Below are positions 13,347 through 27,911 of a DNA stretch of 64,000 bases, piece after piece. The stretch is from Neocallimastix lanati (nom. inval.). Taxonomy: Eukaryota > Neocallimastigomycota > Neocallimastigomycetes > Neocallimastigales > Neocallimastigaceae. A program made the position numbers and the translations under genes. The notes beneath the pieces were generated by a model, which did no database searches, was not told the origin of the DNA, and saw only the letters and a list, made by a program, of their open reading frames with translations. The DNA lies in the NCBI GenBank assembly GCA_016946835.1, contig JACVTC010000017.1, positions 460,001 to 524,000 on the forward strand, read 5' to 3'. Positions within the stretch are counted from its first letter, which is position 1. Each line of letters begins with the position of its first letter.

Positions 13347-15047
13347 ATATTAATTATTATTCATATTAAAATAATACTCTACCAACAAATTAATTATAAT
13401 TTTCTTATAGTAATGAAAAGTGTAATAAAAAAAATTATATTATTTAAAACTCTAATTATATATTTTATTAATATATATACATAATAAGCTTCATTCCTTT
13501 TTTAAAACATAATTAAATATTATCTTATATATATTTTTATAATTATTTTTTTTTTTATTTTTATTGTTTTAGTATTTTAATTCATTTTATATTTAATATA
13601 AAATTATTATTATTATTACTATTATAAAAGAATAAATAATAATACAATAATCACTAACACTGCTCATAATGATAATATTGATATTATTTTAATATAATAA
13701 TTAAATATATATATATATATTTATAAAATATATTATTATTATTTTTTATATGTATATTAGTATATTATATATCATTTTATAGGATACATATAAGAAGTGA
13801 TTTATGAAAAAATAATAGTATTAGTAATTAAAAAATAATTTGATTTCTATTTTATTATATATAAAGTTTTTATATGTTATTTTTATCTGGTTATTTTATA
13901 ATAATAAGATAATTATTTAAAATTGATAATTATTTAATTAAACCAAATTTTAATATATTAAATTAATTATGAAATTACTATAATTATAATGATTTTTTTT
14001 ATTTTGTCATCCATTTATACCCAAATAATAATATAATAATAATAAAATTTTAAATTTTATTTTATTTTATTTTTTTTTTTTTTTTTTGTTTTTATGAATG
14101 TACATTAAATTTAATTGTTGAAACTATTTTTAGTATAGTAATTAAAAAAAATAAAATAAATTAAAATATTATTTAGAACAGAACAATTAATTTGTATTTA
14201 GCTTTAAATTGTATTATGTTGTAGTATTATAAAATTAAAATTTAAGTGATTATTCATTAATTCTTGATATTTTATTTTTATACTAATAAAATTTTAAATG
14301 ATATTTAAATTTTGTAAGATAATTATTAATAAATTTTAATATATATTAAAACTTTTTTTCTTTTATATAATAATGATTAATTAATTATTTATATTTAATT
14401 ATTTTTTGAACTTTATATTTATTTAACATTATTATCAATATATATATATATATATTGATCGTTTTATTAATTTATATACTATCAATTAGTATCTTTTTAT
14501 TTTAATTTTTTTTTTATTTATTATTATCTTTTTTTTTTTTTTTTTTTTTTTTTTATATATATATATTAAAAAAAAATAAAAGTAGAAGAAAAATAAGAAA
14601 AATTTTAGAGAGTCATTTTAATAAAGTAAATACATAAATTTATTTATTTTTAAATACAAAAAGTATAATTAAACAAAAATTAATAATAATAATTAAAAAT
14701 AATTTGAACTAAAAAACTTTTTTTTATTTTTTTATATTAATATACATATATATATATTATGTTATAAATATATATTGGATATTTTATTTAAACAATATAA
14801 AAATTATATTAATATTTCAATTAATTTAATTTTATATATATTCATATACATATGTATAATTTTACAATTAAAACAGGAGAAAAAAGATTAAATTATTGTT
14901 CATTTATTATTTTTTAAGCATTATATAAATATATATTTACATATATATATATTTTTTTTTCGTTTACATCTCAAAAACAAAAACAAAAGAAAAAAAAAAT
15001 TTTTCTATTTATTTTTAAATTATTAAAAAAAGAAAAAAGTAATCAAA
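13347..15047. other. Intergenic A/T desert and promoter region of the CH-domain gene
   Basis: No gene is seen. It holds short (AT)n and poly-T tracts. The last 100 bases before the ATG at 15048 are A-rich (an AAAAGTAATCAAA context), a plausible 5' UTR. Confidence 0.6.
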
Positions 15048-17704
15048 ATGGATGAAAAACAAAAGAGAAGTAATGATATTAACCAAGAAATTATGGCTTA
15101 TTCCGAATATATCGATAATTTATTAGGCCATATTACAGAACTTACACCAAGATATTTACCAGTTAGTAATTCAGATAATAACCAAGGAGTCAAAGTTAAT
15201 GATCTATTGGATTCTCTTAGAGATGGTATTCTTTTCGGTTTTATTCTTAGCCAAATTAATCCTGATAGTATTAATTTGGATAAATTAAATAGAGATATTG
15301 ATCTTAGTAGTTTTGATGATAATAAAACTGTCCCAACTACTACAGATAGAGCTAAAGTTGTTTTTAAAGTTACTGCTAACCATAATATTATTTTAGAAAG
15401 TGCTAAGAAATGTGGTATTGTTGTCGTTAATATTGGTTCAGAAGTAAGTTTTTATTTATTGATTTATTTTTTATGATTGTTATTATTATTTATTTTTATT
15501 ATTTATTTATTAATATTTTTTTTAGAAAAAAAAAATAATATTATAATTAATGATAATAAATTATTTATATGATGATAATAAATTTAATTAATTAAATATT
15601 ATTTTTTATCTTTTAACTATTTATTGTAATATAATTATAGGATATTTTACAAAAGAATGTTGGCTTAGTTCTTGGTTTGTTATGGCAAATGGTAAATATA
15701 TATATAACATAATATAAAAAATAATTCAATAAAAAATAGTATTATAAAAATATATAATTTGTTTACATATTAAGAATCGTATGGAGTTAAGAGTTATATA
15801 ATACTTATTAATTTATTTATTTATTTATTTCATTTCATTAAATTTTAATAATGATAAAATAGATTAGATGTATTCTTTTAAAGGAAATTAATATTGATAA
15901 TCACCCAGAACTTATTGTATTATTAGATCCTGAAGAAACCTTAGAAATGGCTGGTCAACTTTCTAATGAGCAATTATTGTTACGTTGGTTCAATTTCCAT
16001 TTGAAGAAGAATGGTGGAAAACAAATTAATAACTTCTCAAAAGATATTTCTGATTCTGAAGCTTATTATTCTCTATTTGAACGTCTTAATATGATTGGTA
16101 GTAATAATGAGGAAGTAAAAGAACTTATTAAATCTGGTAGAAGCTTACCACTTACTGAAAAAGAAAAAAGAGCTGAAAATGTTCTCAAAATTGCAGAAAT
16201 AATGAAATGCAAACGTTTTATTAATATTAATGTAAATTTAAAATATAAATTTAAATAACAATTGCTATATAATTAGAAAGATTTCCATTTTATAGACAAT
16301 ATAATATAAAATATACATATTTTATTTTTAAATTAATCAAAAATTAAAATTCTTTTATTTTTTATAATATATTTATTGATTTATAAAGAGAATTGTTAAT
16401 GGACATGCACGATTAAATCTTAGTTTTGTCGCTACTATATTTAATAAGTATTCTAATGCTAATCTTACAAATGAGGTATAAATCTAAATATAAATAGTTA
16501 ACATTTATTATTATTATTATTATATTTAAAAAATTTTATATATCCTATAGATTAAATATTTAAATTATGGAAATAAATATTTTAATTTATTTTTAAAATA
16601 TTTAAATGTGTATAGATTATTCATTTTTAAATTTTTATCAATAAATAGTATACAGAAACAAATTTATATTAATTTCATAAAATATTTTTAATAAAATAAA
16701 TTAAAATATATTAGGAATCTATGGAATATGTAAGAGAATTAATTCGTCGTATGAGAATAAAGGATAATGAGCACTATTTACCTTTGGATCAAGAAATTGA
16801 ATTTGTTAGAAATATCTTAAGTAATAGTAATTATCTCACAAGCGAATTTTGTAAATTATACGGTGAACGTTTTAATCAAATTGGATGGTTGAATGAATAT
16901 TCATTAGATGATTCCCTTGAAAAAGAAAGAGAAGAAGCTACTCTTAAAGAATTGAGTGAAATTGAAGCATGTGATAAGATAATTGAAGAATTAAGTGCAC
17001 AATTGGAAGAAAAGAATAAGACCATTGAAGAAATGACTAGCAAGAATAATGAAGCCAACAAAGATATAGAACAATTTACTACACAAACAGGTGAATTAAG
17101 AGCCAATATTGAAAAACTTAATTCTGAAGTTAGCGAAAAGGGTTCAAAGATTGAAGAAATAACAAAAGCAAATGAAGAGAAAAAAGCAAAGATTAAAGAA
17201 TTGGAAGAATTAAATGAAAAGCAAACAGAATCCTTCAATAATTTCAAAAAAACAGTAAGTGAACAATTACGTATTATTGAAACCATGATGAAGAAGGATA
17301 TGACTCAAATTAATAAAATTGAAATGGAACATGGTAATGAAAGCATGGAAGGTCTTGAAGACACTCAAGAAGAGGAAAACAAAAAAGACGTAGAGAATGA
17401 AACCATTGAGAATTTCGCCAATTTAGAAAATGAAATTGGTAATGTTGTTGATCCTACTTTGAATGACACCTACAAGAAGGTAGAAAATTACGTTAAACGT
17501 CTTCTTGAAGAATTAAAGAAATCAAAAGAACAAAATTACATTTATAAATCCCAAATTGCTCAAAATGATAAGATTAATGCTATTTTGAATGAAAAAATTT
17601 ATCAATATTCCGAAAATGCTTGTAAAGAATCAAATTCAGGTGTTACTCTTAAAGGTAAAGCTAATTCAAAGACTAACCTTTCCCAAAAGAAAGCTAAAAA
17701 TTAA
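15048..17704 (+). CDS. Fimbrin-type tandem calponin-homology protein with C-terminal coiled coil
   Basis: Predicted actin-binding protein of 630 aa. Exons: 15048-15443, 15641-15691, 15863-16231, 16389-16475, 16715-17704; all junctions are phase 0. Residues about 20-160 form the first CH domain of the fimbrin/plastin class (DSLRDGILFGFILSQINPDSI; VVNIGSEDILQKNVGLVLGL). Residues about 180-300 form the second (LSNEQLLLRWFNFHLKK; ISDSEAYYSLFERL; RLNLSFVATIFNKY). Canonical fimbrin has N-terminal EF hands and a second pair of CH domains. Here the EF hands are absent and the second pair is replaced by a charged heptad-rich region (about 367-500 and 550-605). That would give a dimer or oligomer that could cross-link actin through one head per chain. 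The ATG at 15048 is preceded by stops. It is not cortexillin or alpha-actinin by CH type. Function is inferred from domains. Confidence 0.82.
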
Positions 17705-18607
17705 AAAGAAACAAATTAAATAAATAATATAATAAATTATTTAATAATATAATTATTATTATATTAGTAATAATAATTTTATGTTAACATGTATTAAAAT
17801 ATTATAATAAAATAAAAAAAAAATAAAAATATAATATTATAATGTATTATAATGTTAGAAAAAAAATAATACTAAATTAATATCAAATAAACTATTTAAT
17901 AATAAAAAAATAGTTGATGATTAAAAATTATTTTTTTATAATAAAATAGAAAAGTATTTATATAATATATAAAAAATAAATTATAAAAATAAATAAATAT
18001 ATTAATAAAAAAATAAAATATAATATAATATAATAAAAAAAAAATAAAAAAAAATAAATATAATAAAAAAAAATAAAATAAAAAAAAAAAAATTAAAATA
18101 AAAAAATAAAATAAAAAATAAAATAAAAAATAAAATAAAAAATAAAATAAAAAATAAAATAAAATTAAAATTAAAAACGAATGAATTAAAAATATATACA
18201 ATAATTGTAATAATTGTAAATAAATAAATAATAATAATATTTATATAATAATAATAAATATAAAAATTTAAATAAGATTTAATTGATTAGTTTTATAAAA
18301 ATATATATACAATTAATATATATATATATATATATATATTTATTTTTTATTATATAAAATATTTTGAAAAAAGAAAAAAATAAAAATGAAGAATAAAAAA
18401 AATAAAAATAAAAATAAAAAAAGAATAACAATAAAAAAAATAAAATAAAAACAAATCAAAATATAAAATTCATAATAAAGCTGAAAATTATATTTTGGCT
18501 AAAATTAATATTAAACTATAAAATCATTTATAAATATATATTTGATATGGAAAGGTTTACTGATAAATTAAGTATATTAAATAATTCCAAAATTTTCGAA
18601 CTTTCTT

Positions 18608-18642
<35 letters not shown>

Positions 18643-18787
18643 TTTTGTTTGTTTTCTCTATTAAAATAATGGAAAATTATGCATATTTTGTTTATTTTTT
18701 TATTATTATTATATATTATAATTAAATATCATATCAATTTTTTTTTTAGAAACCATGGAAGAACTATTATAAAATGTAACAATATAT

Positions 18788-18822
<35 letters not shown>

Positions 18823-20233
18823 ATATATATGGTTATATTGTAATAAATATTCATAATAATAATATATTAAATATAAGTCATAAGAGAGTATTTATATGGT
18901 TATAATTAATACTGAAAATTATTATTAAAAAATATAATATTAATAATTAATAATATATTTATAAATAATAATAATGGTGAATAATAATTATTATAATTAT
19001 TATATATTTATAACTAATAATAATGATAAAATAAATAAATGATTTTATACAATTATATTTTGTATTTTTAAAGAATTTTAACAAGATAAATTGTAAATTA
19101 ATTTTTAAGGCAAAATATTGTATTAAAAAAAAATTAAAAGTAACTTTTAATAATTAATTATAATCATAAATAATAACCTAGTCAAAATTAATTATATAAT
19201 TATGAGTAGTTACTCATAATAATAATAATTTTTAGTATGAAAACTGAAGAGAGATATTTTGTATACTCATAATAATAATATTAATAATAATTTTATAAAT
19301 AATAATTTTAAAAAAAAATTCATACTTTAGGCTTATTTTCAAAGTAAAGTTTCTATAATCAATACTATGATAAAAAAAAAAAAAAAAAAGACATATATTT
19401 TATTTAGTATTTTTTTTTAAAAAAAAATTCTAAATTTCCCCAATATAGATTAATACGATAAAGTAGTTTATAGATTTAGGTAAAACAAGGTTATAAATTT
19501 TAGGCTAAATAACCTAACAAAAACATAAATTTAATGTACAAAGGTACAAAGGACATATTTTAAATTGAATACTATCATGTGATTATATATAATTTATATT
19601 GAATTTTTGGTAAATATCATAAATAGTTTCATCCACATTTTTCATTTGTGGTCATTAAAATTTATTTTTTACTTTTATCAAAAATTTAAACTTTATTTAA
19701 CATTATTTCGTTTATAAGATAATATAATATTATTTTTATAATATAAATAACTATATATATAAATATAATATCATTAATTCATAAATATATGTAATTTTAT
19801 AAAAATTTTTAATTTTTTATGAATATTAAGTTACAAAAAGTTAACCTTTTTTTAAAAAAATTATTTATCAATAAAGAATAATAAATAACAATATAAATAA
19901 TTAAATAGATAAATAAATGAATAAATAATAAAAAAATAAACTTAAAAATTATAATGTAAATAATACTTAAAATTTATGTAATTATAATCTTTTAATTTAT
20001 AATTAAATTTTTAATATACAAATATATGAGTGAAATATATATATTTTTTAGAAAAAAAATATTATAAATTATTTAATTAATTTAAATTTCTGTATTTTTT
20101 TTTTTTTTTTTTTTTTTTAGTAAAGTATCAAAATAACAATTAAGAAAAAAGTTTTTAAATTTATTTGTTTCATATAAATAACAGAAGGAATCATATCAAA
20201 TTCAAATAAAATTTAAATAATAGTGATTCAGTT
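17705..20233. other. Intergenic A/T desert
   Basis: No gene is seen. It holds an (AAAATA)n-like minisatellite at about 18040-18170, an (ATTT)n tract at about 18607-18644, and long A/T homopolymers. Apparent minus-strand frames made of Phe/Tyr/Leu/Ile in the 17.9-18.2 kb stretch are translations of the minisatellite. Confidence 0.6.
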
Positions 20234-20290
20234 ATTCATCATTTAAATAGAAATCGAAAAAAATACATAAACTCTATTTAAATGATGAAT
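20234..20290. repeat. 18-bp perfect inverted repeat (hairpin)
   Basis: The left arm ATTCATCATTTAAATAGA (20234-20251) is exactly complementary to the right arm at 20273-20290, with a 21-nt loop. It lies in a 5-kb gene desert. It could be a terminus of a small inverted-repeat element or a structured transcript. No protein-coding link is seen. Confidence 0.6.
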
Positions 20291-22937
20291 AGAGTTCAAA
20301 TCAATTAACCAGGGTTAATTCTTGAAATAAAATTTTTAAAATTAATAAAAATAAATTTATATAAATATCTTGATTTATATAAAAGAATTTTTTGAATTAT
20401 AAATAATATTATAATTTATTATCTAAGATAAATAAATATTATAATTAATGATAAATGGTAAATTTTTATAATTTTTAATTGAATATTATTTTTAAAATTT
20501 ATATTATTTGTTATATTTTTAATAACTAAATATAACATAGATCTGTTATATCACTATAAATAAAAATATAAAGTTATTAAAACTTTATATTTTTTTATTT
20601 CATTTTATTAATATATACTTCAATATATTATTAAATATATTATTATTTTATAAAAATATAAAATAAAGTTTCACGAAATCAAATCTTTTTAATTAAAAAA
20701 AAAAAAAAAAACATGAAAATATTGAATATAATAATAAATTAAAGACAAAAAATAAAAAGTGAAAAAACGTTTTTTTTTTTTATTAAGGTTTATTTTATTT
20801 TATTGATAATTTAATATATTAATTCCATATATTATTTAATTTGTTAATTATAGTAATAAATTCCGCTTATGTAAAACTTTATTCCTGATTATATTACAAG
20901 TAAATTAAAATTTCAAATAAGAAATTTGGTTATTTTTTAAATAGAAAAATAAATGAAAATAAATAAGTAAATAAATATACTATTTTTAAATAAATTAATT
21001 AATAATAAAAAAAATAAGTAAATATATAAAAATATTAAATAATTAAATAAATGATTAAATAAATTGTTAAATAAAAAATAAAATTTTAACAATTTTTTTG
21101 TATTTAAATATTGAATTTCAAATTATATATTTTTCCGTTATTTTTCCGTTTTATTTTTATTTTTATATCTAATATAGGTTTATAAATTTAATATTCATAT
21201 ACAAACAACTATGTTTTTAAATTATATTCTACTTAAAAATTTGTTTCTATTAATTTTTATATATGAAATTTCTTTATTAATTCATTTAAATTCATTTCTT
21301 TTTGTGATTACTATCAAAATATTGAATAAAATAAACTATAAACGAATTGTTTTGTATAATTTTTTTTTTTAAATTAAAGGATATTTAAATTTTTATTTGT
21401 TGAGCTTTTTTTTTTTTATAATTATTATTTCAATTGAATTTACTATAGTTCACAAATTCATTTTCATATTTCATAATTACTTTCATAATTTATCTATTAT
21501 ATATTTTCACGTTATATACAATTATCTTTATTAATGTCAATAACAGTACTAATAAATAGAACTATTTATCATTTTTTTCAAAATTTATTCAAAAAAAATT
21601 AAATAATTTATGAGTATATAAAATTTCATTTTATTTAATTTTTTTTGAATATATTTTAAAAAAAAAATAATGTATTAATTCAATATATTATAATATATAA
21701 TATATATTTATAATAAATAGAATATATAACAAAAGAATATATTAAAGATGTAAAGAAATTTAAGCCAAAAATCAATACATGTATTAAAGAAATAAACACT
21801 TAAAAAAAAATAAAGGTTAATAATTTAATTCAATTTCAAATATAATTTAATATTAAAATTTTATTAATTACATATATTAAATTAAGATCAATATATTTTT
21901 AACTGTAAAAAAAATATATATCCTTAATACAAATTTCATATGTTAATATACACTTTTTCCATAAATAAAATTTAATACCAATATCTGACATATTATATAT
22001 AGTATTTAATTATTTCATATATTATTATATATACTATAAATAATAAATAAACCTAAAAAAAAATATTTTTAATATACAAACTTTATTTCAACATATTTAA
22101 TATATAAAACCCATTAATTATAATATAATTATAATATATGTAATATTTATATTTATGAACATATATTAAAAAAAAATAAAGTAAAAAGAAAAAAAATAAA
22201 AAATATAAAAAATATATAGTATATATATTTAGTATATATGTATTTCAGGTATAATAATATTAACAAAAAAAGCTTTTTTTAGTTTATTATATATAGAATT
22301 TATAAATCCTTTTAATATGAAAAAAAGAAAAGATATATAAAAAAAATTTTTTTTGTGTATGTTAAAGATCTTTCTTGTATAAAAAAAAAAAAAAAAAAAA
22401 AAGGAAAACATAATCAAATTTCAATTTTTTATTAAATTCTTTAAAAAGTTTTTTTTATTATTATACAGAAAAAAAAAATTATTATATATTAAAAGTAAGA
22501 GGGAAATTATATTAAATATAGATTACTTTTAAATTAAAGTAATTCAATTTTATGGAAATAATTTTGAAATAGAAAGGTAAAAAAATAATTTATAACAGTT
22601 TAATTTAAAAAAAATATATTATTCTGAATATATAGATATTGATATTTATTATAATTTTTTTCGTTATTATTTATTTATATTATCCAATACTTTATAATTT
22701 TTATGTAATATATATATATTTTTGTAAATTATAGATATATTATAATAGTTTCATAATTTTTATATCAAATAATTCAAAATTTCAATATTTTGTATTAAAT
22801 TCAAAAAGAGTTGACAAGTTTATATTTATTATCTCTTCAAAATACAAATCAATAATATAAAATATATATAAAAATTACTATTATTATTATTTGTTTTTGT
22901 TTTTATTTTAAAATTAAAAAAAATAATAATAAAATAT

Positions 22938-22968
<31 letters not shown>

Positions 22969-23118
22969 TAATATCATTTATAATTATTTACTATATATAA
23001 TTTTTGGAATTTCTGTAAAAACAAAATATATATATATTTAATAATATTGAATTTCACTTTTAAAACAAGTGTAAATTATTTATTATTCTAAATAGTATAA
23101 TATAGTAAATTTTTTAAA
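20291..23118. other. Intergenic A/T desert upstream of the Skt5-like gene
   Basis: No gene is seen. The sequence is A/T with scattered short complex stretches, and no repeats were recognised beyond homopolymers and (AT)n. Confidence 0.6.
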
Positions 23119-23894
23119 ATGACAAATGGTAAAATATTTGAAAAAACATATATGAATAATTTCAATTTTATTTATTATTTGAAAATTTTCTAATGTATAT
23201 CATTATATTACTTTATTTACACTGTTGTATAAAAATATAACATTTATGAAATAAAGGACGTATTCGTTTATATTCTGAAAATAATTCAAAAAGCAATAAT
23301 ACTAACAATTATGGACATAATTTAAATAAACCTACTCAAATAAAAAATTCAAGAATTTCAAAAAAAAATCGTTTACCTCCACCACCAAGATGTTACAGAT
23401 TTATTCAATCTTTTTATAATTATAATTCACCAACAACCAATGTACCAACATCAACAACTGCAGTAGCTACGGCTGCAGCTTATGCAGCCTATAACAGACA
23501 TAAAGCTAATCATATGCATTCTATTTTAGAAAACAATAATACTGTTAATATTGTAGCAGCTGCTGCTACAGGTTATGGTAATAATATTAGTCCCACATTA
23601 AAAAGTAATAATCCTGCTCTAAAATCATTATCTCTTTCAAATTCAAGTTCCTTATTTAAAACTTCTTCCATATCTCCAAAAATATCACCAAAATTTTCAA
23701 ATTCAAAATTGAAAGAAACTGATTTACATTATTCTAATGATACATATACCCATCCCACAACAAGTGGATCATCTTCTCCAAATTATGATAAAGAAAATTT
23801 AATTAATAATATAAAAAAAAGGTATTCTAATCATTTAATTATGAAATACGTAATAAATATACAAATTATATAAACTATTCTAATTCTTCAATAA

Positions 23895-23931
<37 letters not shown>

Positions 23932-24072
23932 GTAATTCTAGAATTAATTATGCCTTACAATTATTAAGTGATGCTGATCATTATAAAGAAGATGATTTGG
24001 AATGCATTTCTTTAAGAAAAGAAGCCGTTGAAATATTGAAGGTAATAATGAATATAAAATTTGAATATAATG

Positions 24073-24104
<32 letters not shown>

Positions 24105-27100
24105 TAGTGTGAAATAATTATTTATTTTCTTAAAATATTAAATATATATATATATAATTTTTGTTTTTCCTTTTATTTATTTATTTATTTTTTATTGTTG
24201 TGTTGTTTTTGTATCTTTTTTAAAAATCAAAAATAATTCATATTTTAGGATTATAAATTTTATAAAAGTCAAGTTGCTCAATTATATCAAATGGGTTTAT
24301 ATTATGTATATGAAAAAGATTATCAAAAAGCATTTGATATTTTTAAAGAAGCACACGAATATCATTATCCAGCAGCTACCTTTCAATTAGCAAGATATTA
24401 TGAATCAGGAATTTTAGAATCCATTCCTAAAGATAATAAAATGGCTCAAAAATATTATAGACAAGCTGCATTGAATAGTTACTGTAAAGCCATGTATCGT
24501 TTAAGTATGGCATATCTTCATGGAGAAATTGGATGTAAAAAATCTAAAAAGGAATCTATACGTTGGCTTCATCGTTGCACATGGAGTATTGATGATAAGG
24601 AACAAATAGTAGTTGGTGAAGCAATGTATCAACTCTCCAAATTTTATGAAAAAGGAATGACTAATGATAAAGAAAAAGATCAAAAATCAGCCGCTTCTTA
24701 TCTTAGAATGGCAGCAGAAAAATATTGTGTTGAAGCCCAAGATTATTTAGGTTATTGTTATCAAAATGGTCATTTGACTTATCCTATTAATTTGAAAAAA
24801 GCACTTTATTGGTATACTCAAGCGGCAAATGGTCATTGTATTGAATCTAAAATATCACTATGTCATTTATATCTTACTGGTTCATTACCAGATGTTCCAC
24901 AAGATGATTCCGAGGCCTTATATTGGATTAGGAGAGCGGCTAACTCAACTCATGTTAATAATTGTACTCAAAAATTTTCAAGAGCTAAAGCACAATATAT
25001 TTTAGGCTGGTTCTTTGAAGAAGGCTTAGAAAATATTTTAGATAAGAATAAGAAAGAAGCCATTAAATGGTATTTAAAGGCATACCTTGAAGGTGTTCCA
25101 GATGCTAAAATGGCATTAAAGCATTTTTCAAGTGAAGAAATTGAAGAAGTTGAAGAAGAAGAAAAAAGAAAAAATAAATATGGCCATAATTCTTCAGAAG
25201 ATGAATTAAATGGTCCTTGTAATGGTAACAATTCCTCTGATACATTAATTGATAGTGACGGTGAGGAAAAATCGGATTATTCTTTTAGTGAATATTCTGA
25301 TAATAAAAGTTCAACCAGTGACAAATCAAGCAGCTCATTAAATATAAAAATTATGAATATTGCATCATCCATTTTTAACCATAGTCATTTAAAGAATATT
25401 TGCCACAGAAAATCTTCATCAAATATGCATGAAAGCGAACATGAACATGATCATGATATAATTAATGAAATAGCATTCGTTAATGAAAATAAACCATCAG
25501 TATCATCTGAATTCGTTCAAAATGTTACAAACAGTGAAACATTGAAAATATCAGAAATCAATTGCAAGGCTATAAATAAAAAATCATCTGATTCATCAAA
25601 TTTAACAACTGAAAATAAATCTCCGAACGATAAAAAAAATAAAAATAAATCTGATAAAGTTATATTAAAAGAATCTCCATCAGAAAATGAATCATTATTA
25701 AAACCTAATAATATTGATTGTCCCAATTTAGAAAAAAGAATTGAAAAAGCTACTTTTCACAATAATAAAATTCATATGGAACAATTAAATAATAAAATTA
25801 ATAAGGTCAATTGTCAGAAGGAAAATAATGAAATATTCTTACCAAATAAGGATAGTGATAATGATAACGTCTCAGTTAAAAATGAATCAAAAAAATTATA
25901 TAAAGACAAATTAAAATCAGTTGATAATGAAGATCAAAATCCTTTATCAAAAGGAAATAATGTCATGAGTGAAAAAAAAAAACAATACATTTCAAAAATC
26001 AATTCCGATTTAGTAAAATCCATGATAATTGCGAAATCAGAACCAACTTCACCCTATTTAACACCATTTTCAGGTATTAGTAGTAATTCTTCACACCATT
26101 GGGAAGATAAAGAAAATATTTACCCTACTAAATATTTGGAATATATGTCAGATAGAGTTCACAATTATAATTCTTACTACTCCTGTATATCAGATGATTG
26201 TAGTACTGCCAGTAGTAGTTATTGCTGTAACAGTTGTTGCAATTGCTGTCATTCTTCAAAAATGAGCAATAATGTCAGTTCTTCCAGTACTAACATTAAA
26301 CATATGAGTAATACCTTAATTCTTAAAGCCTCTGATTCAATATTTGGTGAAGAATATGCAAATAGCAATTATGATACCCACAGTCAAGATTCTTCTTTTT
26401 CTTCAGTAACTAGTTGTGATAAACAAAATTTAAAATCCCATCTTCATTATACTGCTCAAAAATTTGCAGGATATGATAAAAGTCAAATTACCTCCTCAGA
26501 TCGTATGAAAGCCTACAATCATTATAGAAGAGTGATAAGTCATAGAAATAAAATTAAAAACTTAGAAAATTCTTCAATAAATATAAATAAATCTTTCTCA
26601 TCAAATTCAAGAAAATTAGTTCGTCGTCATAGTCACAGTGGTATTCCAGAAAGTTTGGTTCGCTCTCATAGTTATAGTGGTATTCCAGCTAAGTCTGATT
26701 CAACAACCTTATTAAACATGGAAGATACCTCCGTTTCTAGTAATTCGTTTGGATTAACTAAAGGATCTAAATCAAGTCATATCCCTCTTGCCCAACTTCA
26801 TATAAGTACTGATGAGGATACATTAAGACTTCATCATATTAAAGGATTGGATGATGCAGAAAGTGAAATATCATACGTATATCCTCAGTCTTCAAATATT
26901 TTTGATAATTTTGAGAGAAAGGAGGAACATCATGATTATGGCTACAACAATGAACGTCGCCAAAGCAAGCCAAAGACTGTAGTAAAAAGTTTTCAACATA
27001 CCCATCATCATCATCATTATCAACATAATAATCCTAATTTTTCAAGTATTACTCATAGTCTTAGTTTAACCCATGGTCATCAAGAACATCACTATCATCA

Positions 27101-27911
27101 TCATCATAAACGTAGTCATAGTCATAACCATTCTAGTCATTTGAGTAGTAGTATCTTTAAATTTAAAATGAATCATTCATTAGCTGTATTATCACTAAAT
27201 CATTCAAAATCAATTGACACTTTAGAATCTGGGAATTCTAATCAATCCTTAAATAATAATGAAAAGAAGATTGATGACAGTGTTAAAGATGAAGATCAAA
27301 ATTTGAATCCTTCAAAAGAATTATCCAAAGATAAAAAAGAGCAATTTAATGAAGTAGAAATAAAATTAAAGGAAAATGAAGATATAAATAATAATAAAGT
27401 AAAAAATGAAATAAATAGTAATAAACTTTCTCAATGTCAAAATATCATTGTAATTGAAAAAGTAGAAGAAAATAAAAGTGAAATTAATACTAATGAAGAA
27501 AATAATAATAAAAATATTAATGTTAAAGAAAAGAAATTGACTAAAACAACTAATGAAGAAAATTACCATATTAAAGATAAAAAAAATATATTTCTTGAAA
27601 TAATAAAGTTAAATCATAATAATGATGATAATGTTAATATCGATAAAAAGAGTACTATCAAAGAAAAAAGTATAAATCATACAAATATCATTCCAGTAAG
27701 ATTACTGGAAAAACTTAATAAAGATTTCCCTGGATCATTAAAAAATAAACCTTCTAATAAAACTGATAATTCTCAATTTAGTCCTTCAAAATTACATCAT
27801 CTATCCCTTTTTAATAGATTACATATTCATAATGATAAAAAATTCATTCATGAAAATAATCATCATTTTTGGAATAAAATTCATGGTTTTCATCATCACT
27901 CTAATGAATAA
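23119..27911 (+). CDS. Sel1-repeat protein, Skt5/Chs4-like chitin synthase regulator
   Basis: Skt5/Chs4 proteins activate and localise class IV chitin synthase at the cell cortex. Exons: 23119-23128 (MTN plus one base), 23257-23821, 23942-24041, 24249-27911; 1445 aa. Residues 1-225 are a low-complexity N-terminus with a PPPPR motif and Ala/Ser/Asn-rich stretches. Residues about 235-520 contain roughly seven Sel1-like repeats (for example AATFQLARYYESG, AMYQLSKFYEKG, ALYWYTQAA, AQYILGWFFEEG, AIKWYLKAYLEG). Repeats of this spacing are typical of Skt5/Chs4. The remaining 900 residues are predicted disordered: Ser/Asn/Lys/Glu-rich, with His clusters near 26995-27130 and two tandem copies of an RSHSxSGIP-like motif near 26620-26690. 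There is no C-terminal CaaX box, unlike yeast Chs4. The ten-base first exon is inferred from phase. Other Sel1 proteins remain possible. Confidence 0.78.

Noticed and set aside
17896-18201. Phe/Tyr/Leu-rich open frame, superficially a membrane protein
   Set aside because: It is the translation of A/T minisatellite DNA with no ordinary codon variety.
18541-18580. Possible copia LTR-adjacent relic (GGTTTACTGATAAATT)
   Set aside because: Only a short match to the sequence next to the LTRs, with no LTR boundary on either side; probably chance in A/T-rich DNA.
24968-25231. Minus-strand open frames within the Skt5-like gene
   Set aside because: They are shadows of the long Sel1-repeat coding frame on the plus strand.
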